Source of the DNA: CAWCXF01 sp963799455
GTDB taxonomy: Bacteria > Pseudomonadota > Alphaproteobacteria > Rhodobacterales > Rhodobacteraceae
Assembly (NCBI GenBank): GCA_963799455.1
Contig: CAWCXF010000007.1
Location: 1 to 64,000 of the forward strand
DNA: 64,000 nt
Direction: 5' to 3'
How positions within the stretch are numbered: position 1 is the stretch's first letter; each line of letters begins with the position of its first letter. Under the pieces are notes generated by a model. The model made no database searches and was not told the origin of the DNA. It saw nothing but the letters and a program-made list of their open reading frames with translations. The position numbers and the translations under genes were made by a program. Positions 43,153 to 52,965 of the stretch are shown piece after piece.

Positions 43153-43764
43153 TTAGTTTGGATAAGTCCAGGCTTCACCGCGTGCCAGGTTTTCGCTGGC
43201 AAAGCTCCAGTTCAACTTCGAGCCGATGACCGCATCGAGATAGGCGGGGCGCTTGTTCTGGTGGTCGAGATAATAAGCGTGTTCCCAAACATCGACGGTC
43301 AGCAGCGGATTGAAGTCACTGTCGGCAAGTGTATCGCCATCATGCGTTTCCTCAATCGACAGCTTGCCGTCCTTTTCGGCAAGCCAGACCCAGCCGCTGG
43401 CAAAATGTCCGGCGCCGCGTTCTTTCAGCTTTTCTTTCAGGGCATCGACAGACCCGAAAGCGCTGTCGATCATTGATTTGAGCTCATCCGACGGGCTTGT
43501 TTCCTCGCCTGCCATCGAATGCCAATAAAACCCATGGTTCCAGCTTTGCGCGGCATTGTTGAACAAGCCCTGGTCATTACCGCGGGCAGCAGCGACGATG
43601 TCTTCAAGGCTTTTGTCAGCATGGTCGGAGCCTTCGATCGCCGAATTGGTCTTGTCGATATAGGCCTGATGATGCTTGCCATGGTGAAACGAGAGCGTCT
43701 CTGCTGAAACCGCAGGGGCCAGCGCGTCGTCGCTATAGGGAAGGTCGATGAGGTTGAAAGCCAC
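43153..43764 (-). CDS. sodB: Superoxide dismutase (Fe-type)
   Basis: Dismutates superoxide in the cytoplasm. About 203 residues; metal ligands are in FHHGKHHQAYIDK, SWNHGFYWHS and DVWEHAYYLDHQNKR. GLFNNAAQSWNHGFYW and the C-terminal AYLDAVIGSKLNW fit the iron/cambialistic type. The start is taken as GTG 43764 (MAFNLIDLP), with GGAG 7 nt upstream; an ATG at 43776 would add MEIT and has no ribosome site. Confidence 0.95.
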   Translation of the reverse strand: MAFNLIDLPYSDDALAPAVSAETLSFHHGKHHQAYIDKTNSAIEGSDHADKSLEDIVAAARGNDQGLFNNAAQSWNHGFYWHSMAGEETSPSDELKSMIDSAFGSVDALKEKLKERGAGHFASGWVWLAEKDGKLSIEETHDGDTLADSDFNPLLTVDVWEHAYYLDHQNKRPAYLDAVIGSKLNWSFASENLARGEAWTYPN

Positions 43765-44023
43765 GGTAATCTCCATTTTCAGGGTTGGTCAAATCTGGCG
43801 TTGACGGTGAATACTTGCCAAGCTGCGACTGGAAAACAATCGGGAAAGGCGGTTTGCAAGGTTAACGCACCAAACCGCGTCTGGTTGCAAGCTGCCTCCT
43901 TCGCATCTTCGGACCGGAAAATGTGCTGGCCGAACCTTGACGCTGGGTTGGCGGCGACTAACCCGCGTAGAGTTGTGCCGCAATGGCGGCTGAATTGATC
44001 GAGAAACCTTTTTGGGCGAGCTT

Positions 44024-45361
44024 ATGGGACGCAATATATTCGGCACCGACGGCATTCGTGGCCGCACCAACGAAGGGCACATGACCGCCGCGACGGTCAT
44101 GCGCGTGGGCCAGGCGGCCGGCCGCCATTTCCTGCGCGGGCAGCACCGCCACCGCGTTGTGATCGGCAAGGATACGCGGTTGTCGGGCTATATGATGGAA
44201 AGCGCGCTGGTCGCAGGGTTCACCAGCGTCGGCATGGACGTCATAATGACAGGCCCCTTGCCCACGCCAGCCATCGCCATGCTGACCCGCGAGATGCGTG
44301 CGGATCTCGGCGTCATGATCTCTGCCAGCCACAATCCTTTTGCTGATAACGGGATCAAGTTGTTCGGGCCCGACGGCTACAAGCTGTCGGACGAGGACGA
44401 GGCGAAAATCGAGGACCTGATCTCGAAAGAGCAGGAACTTGCTGCCGCAGAGGACGTGGGCCGGGCGCGGCGGATCGATGATGCGGCCGGGCGCTATATC
44501 CATGCGGTCAAGCAATCTGTTGGCGACGATGTCCGTTTGGACGGGCTGAAAATCGTGATCGATTGTGCCAATGGTGCGGCATACCAGGTTGCGCCCGCTG
44601 CCATCTGGGAACTTGGTGCTGAAATTATCACCATAGGTGTCGAGCCCAATGGCACCAACATCAACAAGGATTGCGGCTCCACGTCGATCGACGCCTTGCG
44701 GATCAAGGTCATTGAGGAATGCGCTGACATCGGCATCGCGCTGGACGGAGATGCAGACCGCCTGCTCGTGGTCGACGAAAACGGTATTACCGTGGATGGC
44801 GACCAGATCATGGCACTGGTGGCAAGCCGCATGCAAAAGGCTGGCACTTTGACCGGCGGCGGCGTCGTGGCGACGGTAATGAGCAATCTGGGGCTTGAAC
44901 GGTTTTTGCACGGTCATGGCCTGACCCTTGAACGGACCAAGGTTGGCGACCGCTATGTGCTCGAACGGATGCGCGAGGGCGGTTTCAATCTGGGCGGCGA
45001 GCAATCGGGTCACATGATCCTGACCGATCACGCAACCACTGGCGATGGGACAATTGCAGCGCTGCAGGTGCTCGGCGCGATGGTGTCGTCGGGCCAGAAG
45101 GCGAGCGATCTGCTGCATCAATTCGACGCTGTGCCGCAATTGCTCAAGAACGTTCGTTACTCTGGCGGGAATCCGCTGGAAGCTCCGACAGTCAAGCAAG
45201 CCATCGCCAGCGCTGAGAATGAATTGGCTGGATCGGGTCGTCTCGTTATCCGGCCTTCGGGAACAGAGCCGCTCATCCGGGTGATGGCGGAAGGCGACGA
45301 TGCGGCCCAGGTGGAACGCGTTGTTGATGCCGTTTGCGATGCGGTCAGGGCTGCAACCTGA
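44024..45361 (+). CDS. glmM: Phosphoglucosamine mutase
   Basis: Interconverts glucosamine-6-phosphate and glucosamine-1-phosphate for peptidoglycan and LPS precursors. About 445 residues. The phosphoserine loop is VMISASHNPFADNGIK, metal binding is in ALDGDADRLL, and the C-terminal phosphate clamp is RPSGTEPLIRVMAEG. The start is ATG 44024 (MGRNIFGTDGIRG); a TTG at 44012 is less likely. Its stop overlaps the DUF1272 gene. Confidence 0.97.
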   Translation: MGRNIFGTDGIRGRTNEGHMTAATVMRVGQAAGRHFLRGQHRHRVVIGKDTRLSGYMMESALVAGFTSVGMDVIMTGPLPTPAIAMLTREMRADLGVMISASHNPFADNGIKLFGPDGYKLSDEDEAKIEDLISKEQELAAAEDVGRARRIDDAAGRYIHAVKQSVGDDVRLDGLKIVIDCANGAAYQVAPAAIWELGAEIITIGVEPNGTNINKDCGSTSIDALRIKVIEECADIGIALDGDADRLLVVDENGITVDGDQIMALVASRMQKAGTLTGGGVVATVMSNLGLERFLHGHGLTLERTKVGDRYVLERMREGGFNLGGEQSGHMILTDHATTGDGTIAALQVLGAMVSSGQKASDLLHQFDAVPQLLKNVRYSGGNPLEAPTVKQAIASAENELAGSGRLVIRPSGTEPLIRVMAEGDDAAQVERVVDAVCDAVRAAT

Positions 45362-45585
45362 TGCTCGAAATGCGTCCCGTCTGCGAAGGCTGCGGTACCG
45401 ACTTGCCCGCGCCTGCAGGCGGTGCGTTCATCTGTTCAATGGAATGCACGTTCTGCGCGCAATGCGCCGACAAGTTCGATGACGTCTGCCCCAATTGCAA
45501 GGGTGAGTTGCTGGATCGCCCGACCCGTTCGGCCAAACTGCTGCAGAAATACCCGGCTTCCACAGCGCGAACACTTGAACCATGA
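45361..45585 (+). CDS. DUF1272 small cysteine-rich zinc-ribbon-like protein
   Basis: A 74-residue protein with many cysteines: CEGCG, CSMECTFCAQC and CPNC, a likely zinc-binding ribbon, and the ending GELLDRPTRSAKLLQKYP. This matches DUF1272, of unknown function. Overlaps glmM by one base (TGATG) and thiD by four, so the three genes are coupled. Confidence 0.9.
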   Translation: MLEMRPVCEGCGTDLPAPAGGAFICSMECTFCAQCADKFDDVCPNCKGELLDRPTRSAKLLQKYPASTARTLEP

Positions 45586-46412
45586 ACCCGCCTGGACAGG
45601 CGCGCATATTGACCATCGCAGGATCAGACAGTTCTGGTGGCGCAGGCGTTCAGGCCGACATCAAGACCATAACCATGCTCGGCGGCTATGCCATGACCGC
45701 GATCACGGCCATCACCGCGCAAAACACGACCGGGGTTTCGGCCATCCAGACCATGGATCCGGCAATCGTGGAAGCGCAGATCACCGCATGCGTTAGCGAC
45801 ATCGGCGTTGATGCGGTCAAGATCGGAATGCTTGGCAGCGCGGACATTGTGCGATGCGTTGCGCGCGCTCTGGCAGGGGTGGATGCTCCCATTGTGCTCG
45901 ATCCGGTGCTCGTCGCGACCTCGGGGGATATGCTCGGAGATGATGCGACGCTTGATGCCATGCGCGACGAGATGTTTGTGCTCTCCAGCGTCATTACACC
46001 CAATCTTCCGGAATTGTCGCGAATTGCGGGATTACCCGCCTCTAGCCCCGATACGATTGACGAGATTGCGCGCGACATCTGGGCGCGAGCAGGTTGCGCG
46101 GTTCTGGTCAAGGGCGGCCACGGCAAAGGCGACCGCGTCACGGATTATCTCATCCGCCCGCCTGATGCCACTGTTGCCTACGAGGCCGCGCGACTGGATA
46201 CGACAAACACCCATGGCACGGGCTGCACGCTTGCCGCCGCGCTGGCGCACGAACTTGGGGCGGGTGCAAATCTGCAGGACGCAATTACGGTCGCGCGGGC
46301 ATTTGTGCGCGCTGCCATAAGCAACGCGCCGGGTTTCGGGCAGGGACACGGACCGCTTGGCCATGCCACCGTCATCCGCGACAAGCTGCATCTTCAGGCT
46401 TCGAGATCGTAA
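45582..46412 (+). CDS. thiD: Hydroxymethylpyrimidine/phosphomethylpyrimidine kinase
   Basis: Phosphorylates HMP and HMP-P in thiamine synthesis. 276 residues of the ribokinase fold: ILTIAGSDSSGGAGVQADIKT, VKIGMLGS, LDPVLVATSGD and the anion hole NTHGTGCTLAAALA are all present. No TPP riboswitch is seen. Its 3' end overlaps the convergent LOG-family gene by 19 bp. Confidence 0.96.
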   Translation: MNPPGQARILTIAGSDSSGGAGVQADIKTITMLGGYAMTAITAITAQNTTGVSAIQTMDPAIVEAQITACVSDIGVDAVKIGMLGSADIVRCVARALAGVDAPIVLDPVLVATSGDMLGDDATLDAMRDEMFVLSSVITPNLPELSRIAGLPASSPDTIDEIARDIWARAGCAVLVKGGHGKGDRVTDYLIRPPDATVAYEAARLDTTNTHGTGCTLAAALAHELGAGANLQDAITVARAFVRAAISNAPGFGQGHGPLGHATVIRDKLHLQASRS

Positions 46413-47289
46413 AATGCGGCGATGTGCGCCCAGGCCTCTTCGGCGGTTTCGGCCCATCTGAACAAGTCCAGGTCCTTGTGATTGATGGTGCCCTCGTCAG
46501 CCAGCGCCTCAAGATCGACGACCCGGTTCCAGAACTCCTTGCCGAACAGCAGGATCGGCATCGCCTTCATCTTGCCGGTCTGGATCAGCGTCAGAAGCTC
46601 GAAAAACTCATCGAAAGTGCCGAACCCGCCGGGAAACACCGCGACAGCCTTGGCGCGCAGGAGGAAATGCATCTTGCGCAGGGCGAAATAGTGAAAGTTG
46701 AGCGACAGGTAAGGCGTCACGAAGGCATTGGGTGCCTGTTCATGCGGCAAGACGATATTGAGACCGATTGATCTGCCCCGGCATCGCTGGCGCCCTTGTT
46801 GCCGGCTTCCATGATCGATGGACCGCCGCCTGTCGTAACAACAAACTGACGCTTGCCGCCCTCGATAATCGACTTTTCCGAGACCAGACGCGCCAGATTA
46901 TAGGCTTCCTGATAATACTTCGCCTTATCCGCGAGATTTTGGGCAACGCGCTGCTCTTGCTCGGTCCCGTCCCTGGCCGCGGCGAGCTTGGCCTCTGCTT
47001 GCTCGGGCGACGGTATCCGCGCCGATCCGTACATGACCAGTGTCGAGCCGACGCCCGCTTCGTCCAGAAGCATTTCCGGTTTCAGCAGTTCCAGCTGGAA
47101 ACGCACCGGGCGCAGCTCGTCGCGCAACAGGAAGTCTGTATCGCGGAACGCCAGCTTGTAGGCGGGATGCTGCGTCTGGGGCGTCTGGTGCGGCAGCGCA
47201 TCGCTGAACTTGGCTTCCTGATCGGCGCGATAGAATTTGCGGTCGGTCAGGTCGCGATCAGATTGGTTATGGTCGGATTGATCAGTCAT
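46394..47289 (-). CDS. LOG-family (TIGR00730-type) Rossmann protein, interrupted by a one-base frame break
   Basis: A putative nucleotide 5'-monophosphate phosphoribohydrolase. The first part has the family entry LVMYGSARIPSP and TGGGPSIMEAGNKGASDAG; the second resumes with SIGLNIVLPHEQAPNAFVTP and VFPGGFGTFDEFFELLTL, the PGGxGTxxE motif. Joining needs one base inserted in a G-run (minus strand; C-run 46776-46779 on plus), giving 298 residues and DAGGRSIGLNIVLP. Both halves are otherwise normal. The 3' end overlaps thiD by 19 bp. Confidence 0.9.
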
Positions 47290-47542
47290 GGTGTCTCGTA
47301 AATAATGAAGCGCCTTGCGCTCCTCAGAAGTCAGCTCGGCGGCTTAGGACGGGCATCTCGCTTGGGCAAGCCGCGAGGCCTTTGGCTACCGGTAGGGAGT
47401 TCGGCCAGTCCGGCAATGACGCTGATTGAACAGCGAAACACGAAAACAGTTCTTGCCGAAAACGGTCTGGTGCTGTTTTCTGGGCCAAATCTGTGAGCGG
47501 GGCGACAGGCACCGGTCAAACCCTTTGCCCGGAGAATCGAAA

Positions 47543-50000
47543 ATGCATGCTCGTATCCCCGCCCTTCTCGTCACCAGCGGCGCTTTTGCCTTGTGCGCGA
47601 CGATGATTGCACCGCTATCGGCACAGGAAGTTCCGATCCTGCAACCGGGCAAGCCGGGCGAGGAAACACGCACATTATCGGCTGGCGAAGCTTCGCAATT
47701 GGCGGGCAAGGCATTCACCAAAGCCGACGTGACCTTCATGCAGCACATGATCCATCATCATGCGCAAGCTCTGGATATGGCGGCACTGGTCGACGCACGC
47801 ACTGACAATGCCGAGGTTACCGACATCGCCGAGCGCATCCGCGTGACCCAGGATAGCGAAATCGGGTTTATGCGGGGCTGGCTAACCGAGCGCGGTCTGG
47901 AGGCACCCGATCCTGCGGCACATGCGGGCCACGATATGTCGATGTCCATGCCGGGCATGCTGTCCATGAAACAGATGGCTGGCCTGGCGGCGGCCAAAGG
48001 GGAGAATTTTGACCGCACCTTCCTCGAACTTATGATCAAGCATCATGAGGGCGCCATCACAATGGTCGAAAATTTGCTCGAACAGCCCGGAACAGCATAC
48101 GATCCGGCGCTGTTCGATTTCACCAGCGAAGTCGTATCGGACCAGACCGCCGAGATCGCGCGAATGAATGGGGAGCTTGCGACGCTGTCACGCGACCCAC
48201 GCGCGAACTTGGCTGCCGGTTTTCGGAATGCCGAAGAAGCTTCGTGGAATATCGAACTGCTGGCCGCACTCGAAAAACCCAGCGGCTTTTTCGATCCCGA
48301 AAACCCCGCTGGCCTTCGAATCCGCCTCGATGACGAAAATGAGGAGGACACCGACGATAACGCGGATACGACAGACGCGCAGGACGAGGAGGACGAGGAG
48401 AGCGAACCTCGCTTTGCAACACGCGGTCCCCTGCTCGACTTCGGCAACACAGACCTCGCCTTTCGCGGCGACACGATGATTGTCGGCAATTACCACGGCT
48501 TCAACACCTACCGGCTGGCAAGCGATGGCATGCCCGCCCTGGTTGCCTCGGTCATCTGTCCGGGCGGACAAGGCGACGTTTCCATTGTTGGCGATCTTTT
48601 GATTACCAGCGTCGAACAATCGCTGGGTCGCACCGATTGCGGCACGCAGGGTATCGACGAGGATGTCAGTGCCGACAGAATGCGCGGCCTGCGCATCTTT
48701 GACATTGCTGATTTGGCGCGACCTCGCCAGGTCGGCATTGTGCAGACTTGCCGCGGTTCGCATACGCATTCCATCGTCACCCTACCTTCCGCAGGCGACG
48801 AGAGCATTGTCGTTTACAATTCAGGAACGGCTGGAGTGCGCGACGAAGAAGAGCTGGCGGGATGCATCGGCAATATTGCCGGCGACCCGCGCACTGCCTT
48901 GTTCAGCATCGACGTGATCGAGATCCCGGTCGCCAATCCCGGCGCCAGTCGCATCATCGCCTCACCGCGCATCTTTGCCGACGGTGACGGCAACATCGCA
49001 GGTCTTTGGCTCGGCGGTGATCATGGAGATGATACGCAGGATTCCAGGCCCACAAACCAATGTCACGATATCACCGTTTTCCCCAGCCGCCAGCTGGCCG
49101 GTGGCGCATGTTCGGGCAATGGTATTCTTCTCGATATTTCGAGCCCGCGCGCACCCACTCGTATTGATGCGGTCGTCGACAATGGCTTTGCCTACTGGCA
49201 TTCGGCCACCTTCAACAACGATGGCAGCAAAGTCGTTTTCACCGATGAATGGGGCGGCGGGGTACAGCCGCGTTGTCAGGCGTCCGACCCCAGAGACTGG
49301 GGGGCGAATGCAATTTTCGACGTGGTCTCGAACAGGCTGGAGAAGCGTGGGACATACAAATTGCCGGTGCCGCAATCCAAGCGGGAAAATTGTGTCGCGC
49401 ACAACGGGTCGATCGTGCCTGTGCCTGGACGCGATATCATGGTTCAGGCCTGGTATCAGGGCGGACTATCAATCTTTGATTTCACAGACAGCTCGAACCC
49501 GTTTGAAATCGCCTATTTCGACCGCGGCCCCATTGACGAGGACCAGACCATCGTTGGCGGCTACTGGTCAGCCTATTTCCATCGCGGGGCCATCTACGCC
49601 AGCGAGATTACCCGCGGGCTCGACGTGTTGAAACTGCAGCCAAGCGAATTCCTGTCCGCCAATGAGATCGCGGCTGCCGCGCATGGCAATTGGCGAAGAC
49701 GCGTTCAACCCCCAGCGGCAAACGCCGGTCAGCTGGCCAGCATCGCCGGTGGTCGCAATGGCCTATCTTGACCAGCTGGAACGTGCAGAGGCCATGGCGT
49801 CCTCGCAGCTGCTCGCGATCCGCGACACATTGGGTCGAGCCACCACCTCTCTCGATACACAGCAGGGTGCACAAGCCGAAGCCCTGGCTTTGCAAAATCA
49901 TGCCAGCGATGTTCGGGCAATGACGCTAGAGGGACGCGACGCGGTTCGCGCAAATGCGCTGGCCGATACGCTCGACGCTGTGGCCGAGGCTCTCCTCTAA
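47543..50000 (+). CDS. Exported DUF305 plus LVIVD beta-propeller protein, interrupted by a one-base frame break
   Basis: A signal peptide (SGAFALCATMIAPLSAQ) is followed by a DUF305 domain (FMQHMIHHHAQALDMA, LELMIKHHEGAITMVEN), an acidic linker (about 20 Asp/Glu in 35 residues) and LVIVD-type propeller repeats (GLRIFDIADLARPRQVG, GGLSIFDFTDSSNPFEI). The propeller frame runs into NWRRR and stops at 49771, but the next frame continues the expected tail, MAIGEDAFNPQRQTPVSWP and VVAMAYLDQLERAEAM, to 50000. One extra base near 49682 explains this. Joined length is 818 residues. Start ATG 47543 has GGAGA upstream. Function unknown; periplasmic, possibly metal binding. Confidence 0.88.
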
Positions 50001-50153
50001 CGAGGAGCCGGATCTGATGCGCCGGTTCCAATTTGATATCGGTCCCGGTCGCAACAGCTCGAAACTCGTTAATATCTTGGCCAAACCTGTCTTATCGAAA
50101 GACGGTGCGTCGGAAGGCTTTGAATTCAACCCACTCCTGTCTATTAGCGCGCG

Positions 50154-50459
50154 ATGGACCAGATAAGAACCAACCCCCGCGAAACCATTTTCGTACAAGG
50201 TCGATACAGGCGCCAGGGCAGTGCGCGTGATGTGCCGGTGGTTGAATTGTCCAGCGAAGGCACCCGGATTTTCGATCGCTTCTCATTGTTGCGAGCAGGG
50301 GACGAGATTACCTTGCGAATTGAAAAGCTTGGCCCGTTTGCCTGCACCGTACGCTGGGTTAAAAACAATTACGTCGGTATCCAGTTCGACAAGCCGCTGT
50401 ACGGACCGACTTTTACGCATATTTGCGAAACCTTGAGCGCAAATACGACCGACGATTGA
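50154..50459 (+). CDS. PilZ domain protein
   Basis: A 101-residue single PilZ domain. The Arg motif is RYRRQGSARD and the second motif appears as ELSSEG where D/N-x-S-x-x-G is usual, so c-di-GMP binding may be weakened. The strand WVKNNYVGIQFDKPL is typical. No partner domain. ATG start at 50154. Confidence 0.85.
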   Translation: MDQIRTNPRETIFVQGRYRRQGSARDVPVVELSSEGTRIFDRFSLLRAGDEITLRIEKLGPFACTVRWVKNNYVGIQFDKPLYGPTFTHICETLSANTTDD

Positions 50460-50597
50460 GTAGTGATATGATGCGCGTCCAGTCCAGTAGGACGGGCAAT
50501 CGCTAACCGGCACTTTGACGAGAGCATCATCCGGTCCGGTTGCCATCTCGGTCAGTGCGACGAGCAGTGACTGACAGCCATTGTGAAGACAGTCACC

Positions 50598-50671
50598 TGG
50601 ATGCCCCGTGAGGATTCGAACCTCAATTGACGGAGTCAGAGTCCGTAGTCTTACCATTAGACGACGGGGCA
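50598..50671 (-). tRNA. tRNA-Gln (anticodon CTG)
   Basis: On the minus strand, acceptor TGCCCCG pairs with CGGGGCA, the D arm is GTCTAATGGTAAGAC, the anticodon loop CTCTGAC gives CTG, the T arm is GAGGTTCGAATCCTC and CCA is encoded. The weak U1-A72 pair is typical of tRNA-Gln. Confidence 0.97.
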
Positions 50672-50916
50672 TTACCGGCGAGCGTTCTTGCAAATTGGCG
50701 GCTTATTTCCGCGCAAAGTCTGCATTCGCGAGGGGCGCCATCTAGTTTCGCACCTGCGTCAGGTCAAGCCTGCCCTGTCTCTAAGCGGGAACAATGCAGA
50801 CGCCTGTCATCTTCCCGCGCTTGCCCCAATCGGCCATTCCCGCTAGCTTTCGTGCCAGGTCCCCACGTTAGACGTATCTCGTCCGGGCGTGGGAGGATAA
50901 AGAAAGTATTCTAATC

Positions 50917-52158
50917 ATGGCGGATTATACTCCGCCGGACACTCAGGGAAAGGTTCGCGCCAGCAAGGGTAAATCGTCCGGCACCGTAGCTGATTTTCGC
51001 TACAGGGACCCAGCGCGCACCGATGACGAAAAGGGCTGTTCTGCCTCAGAAGAGCCACGCGTTTCTGCCGCATCGCCCACACTTTCGCCAGATCAGAACA
51101 CGACCGCGACACGTGGCGCCCAGGGCACCGCTCAGCTTTACCGCCCGCAAGGCGTCCGGCGGGGACAGGCCTATGCGGCGCTCGACCTTGGCACGAACAA
51201 TTGCCGCCTGCTGATCGCACGCCCCTCGGGCGAGAACTTCACCGTTATCGACGCTTTTAGCCGAGTGGTTCGGCTAGGTCAGGATCTGGCTACCACGGGG
51301 CGTCTGGCCGACGAGGCCATGGAACGCGCGCTCGATGCTCTGAAGGTTTGCGCCGACAAGCTGCGCCGCCGCAACGTCCACTTGGCCCGTTCGGTCGCGA
51401 CCGAGGCGTGTCGACGTGCCACCAATGGCGAGGGATTCATCGAGCGGGTCAGGGAAGAAACCGGCATCGTGCTCGATATTATCACCGCTGAAGAAGAAGC
51501 ACGACTGGCAGTGCTGGGCTGCCACATTCTGCTCGAAAGCGGCGTGGGACCGGCGGTCATTTTCGACATCGGTGGCGGGTCAACCGAACTTGTGCTGATC
51601 GAGCCGGGCGGGCCAGTGCCGCGCATCATCGACTGGTGCAGCGTGCCGTGGGGCGTTGTGTCGCTGACAGATACAGTAGGGAGGCTGGAAAGCGATCCCG
51701 ATCAGCGCGCCGCCCGTTATGCGGAAATGCGGCGACTGGTTCGCAACTCCTTTGCCGAGTTTGCCGAACGGATCGCACCGCGCGCCTGCGAGCACGAGGC
51801 GGTCCGTTTGCTGGGCACCAGCGGTACGGTTACAACGCTCGCCAGCCTGCATCTCGAATTGCCCAGTTACGACCGCCAGGCGGTGGATGGTTTGATCGTG
51901 TCGGCGCAGGATATGCGCGACATCAGTTCCAGGCTGGCGGGAATGACTCAGGACCAGCGCAGCGAATTGCCGTGCATTGGCACTGATCGCGCCAACCTTG
52001 TGGTGGCAGGTTGCGCCATTCTTGAAACAATTCTGGACATTTGGCCTGCCGAACGCCTTGGCGTGTCCGACCGCGGTATCCGCGAGGGTATCTTGCGCTC
52101 GCTCATGGCGGCAGAACATGACGCCGAGCGTGCCGCTCGCGCTGCGCTTAAGGATTGA
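50917..52158 (+). CDS. Exopolyphosphatase / Ppx-GppA family phosphatase
   Basis: A 413-residue enzyme of the ASKHA fold with AALDLGTNNCRLLIA, FDIGGGSTELVLI and LLGTSGTVTTLASLHLEL. Members hydrolyse polyphosphate or pppGpp. About 85 N-terminal residues are a disordered extension (Pro, Ser, Lys, Asp rich) unusual for this family. Followed by rlmE after 18 bp, as commonly seen in alphaproteobacteria. Confidence 0.94.
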   Translation: MADYTPPDTQGKVRASKGKSSGTVADFRYRDPARTDDEKGCSASEEPRVSAASPTLSPDQNTTATRGAQGTAQLYRPQGVRRGQAYAALDLGTNNCRLLIARPSGENFTVIDAFSRVVRLGQDLATTGRLADEAMERALDALKVCADKLRRRNVHLARSVATEACRRATNGEGFIERVREETGIVLDIITAEEEARLAVLGCHILLESGVGPAVIFDIGGGSTELVLIEPGGPVPRIIDWCSVPWGVVSLTDTVGRLESDPDQRAARYAEMRRLVRNSFAEFAERIAPRACEHEAVRLLGTSGTVTTLASLHLELPSYDRQAVDGLIVSAQDMRDISSRLAGMTQDQRSELPCIGTDRANLVVAGCAILETILDIWPAERLGVSDRGIREGILRSLMAAEHDAERAARAALKD

Positions 52159-52176
52159 CCCCGAAATGTCTGTATT

Positions 52177-52842
52177 ATGACCCGCTCGCGAAGCGATCCT
52201 GACCGGCGCGTGCGAAGCGCGAAGAAGCGCACCGCATCGTCGACCCGCTGGCTCGAACGGCAATTGAACGACCCCTATGTGAAGCAAGCCAAGGCCGACG
52301 GCTATCGCAGCCGGGCAGCCTACAAGCTGCTCGAACTGGACGAAAAGTATAATGTGCTGCGCGGGGTCAAGCGTGTGGTCGATCTCGGCATTGCTCCGGG
52401 TGGCTGGGCGCAGGTGGTGCGTCGAAAAAGCCCCAAGGCCGCCATCGTCGGTATTGATTTGCTCGAAACCGAGCCGATCGATGGGGTGACGATCCTGCAA
52501 ATGGATTTCATGGACGACAAGGCGCCTCAGGCCCTGATCGAACCGTTGGGCGGATCACCAGATCTCGTCCTGTCGGATATGGCGGCGAACACCGTGGGGC
52601 ATAAGCAGACCGACCATCTGCGGACCATGGGACTGGTCGAGGCAGGGGCCTGGTTTGCCATCGAGACGCTGGAAGACAACGGCGCGTTTATCGCCAAGGT
52701 TCTGGCTGGCGGTACCGATACCGACTTGTTGTCACTGCTGAAAAAGCATTTCCGTACAGTGAAGCACGGGAAGCCGCCTGCCAGCCGCAAGGGTTCGTCG
52801 GAATGGTATGTCATCGCACAAGGGTTCAAGGGCCGCCCCTGA
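52177..52842 (+). CDS. rlmE: 23S rRNA 2'-O-ribose methyltransferase (FtsJ/RlmE)
   Basis: Methylates U2552 of 23S rRNA. 221 residues. SAM-binding VVDLGIAPGGWAQVVRR and the K-D-K-E catalytic residues in SRAAYKLLELDEKY, VLSDMAANT, FIAKVLAGG and SSEWYVIAQGF. A short basic N-terminal tail is present. Operon with the Ppx/GppA gene. Confidence 0.96.
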   Translation: MTRSRSDPDRRVRSAKKRTASSTRWLERQLNDPYVKQAKADGYRSRAAYKLLELDEKYNVLRGVKRVVDLGIAPGGWAQVVRRKSPKAAIVGIDLLETEPIDGVTILQMDFMDDKAPQALIEPLGGSPDLVLSDMAANTVGHKQTDHLRTMGLVEAGAWFAIETLEDNGAFIAKVLAGGTDTDLLSLLKKHFRTVKHGKPPASRKGSSEWYVIAQGFKGRP

Positions 52843-52917
52843 CCGGCCGGATCGTTGGCGCCGGGCTGCCGGCAGCAACAACGAACCGCTGACATGTCCA
52901 TTCGCCGCCCTTATGAA

Positions 52918-52945
52918 AAAGGGCGCCGCAGCGGGCGCCCTCCTT
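52918..52945 (-). terminator. Rho-independent terminator at the cycM 3' end
   Basis: GGGCGCC and GGCGCCC pair, followed by TTTTTCAT when read on the minus strand. Separates rlmE from the convergent cytochrome gene. Confidence 0.85.
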
Positions 52946-52965
52946 CAGCATAGAAAAACAGGCAA

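Noticed and set aside
43053..43476. C-terminal extension of the AI-2E permease antisense to sodB
   Set aside because: It crosses a strong terminator and reads antisense through sodB; more likely a lost stop codon than a real protein tail.
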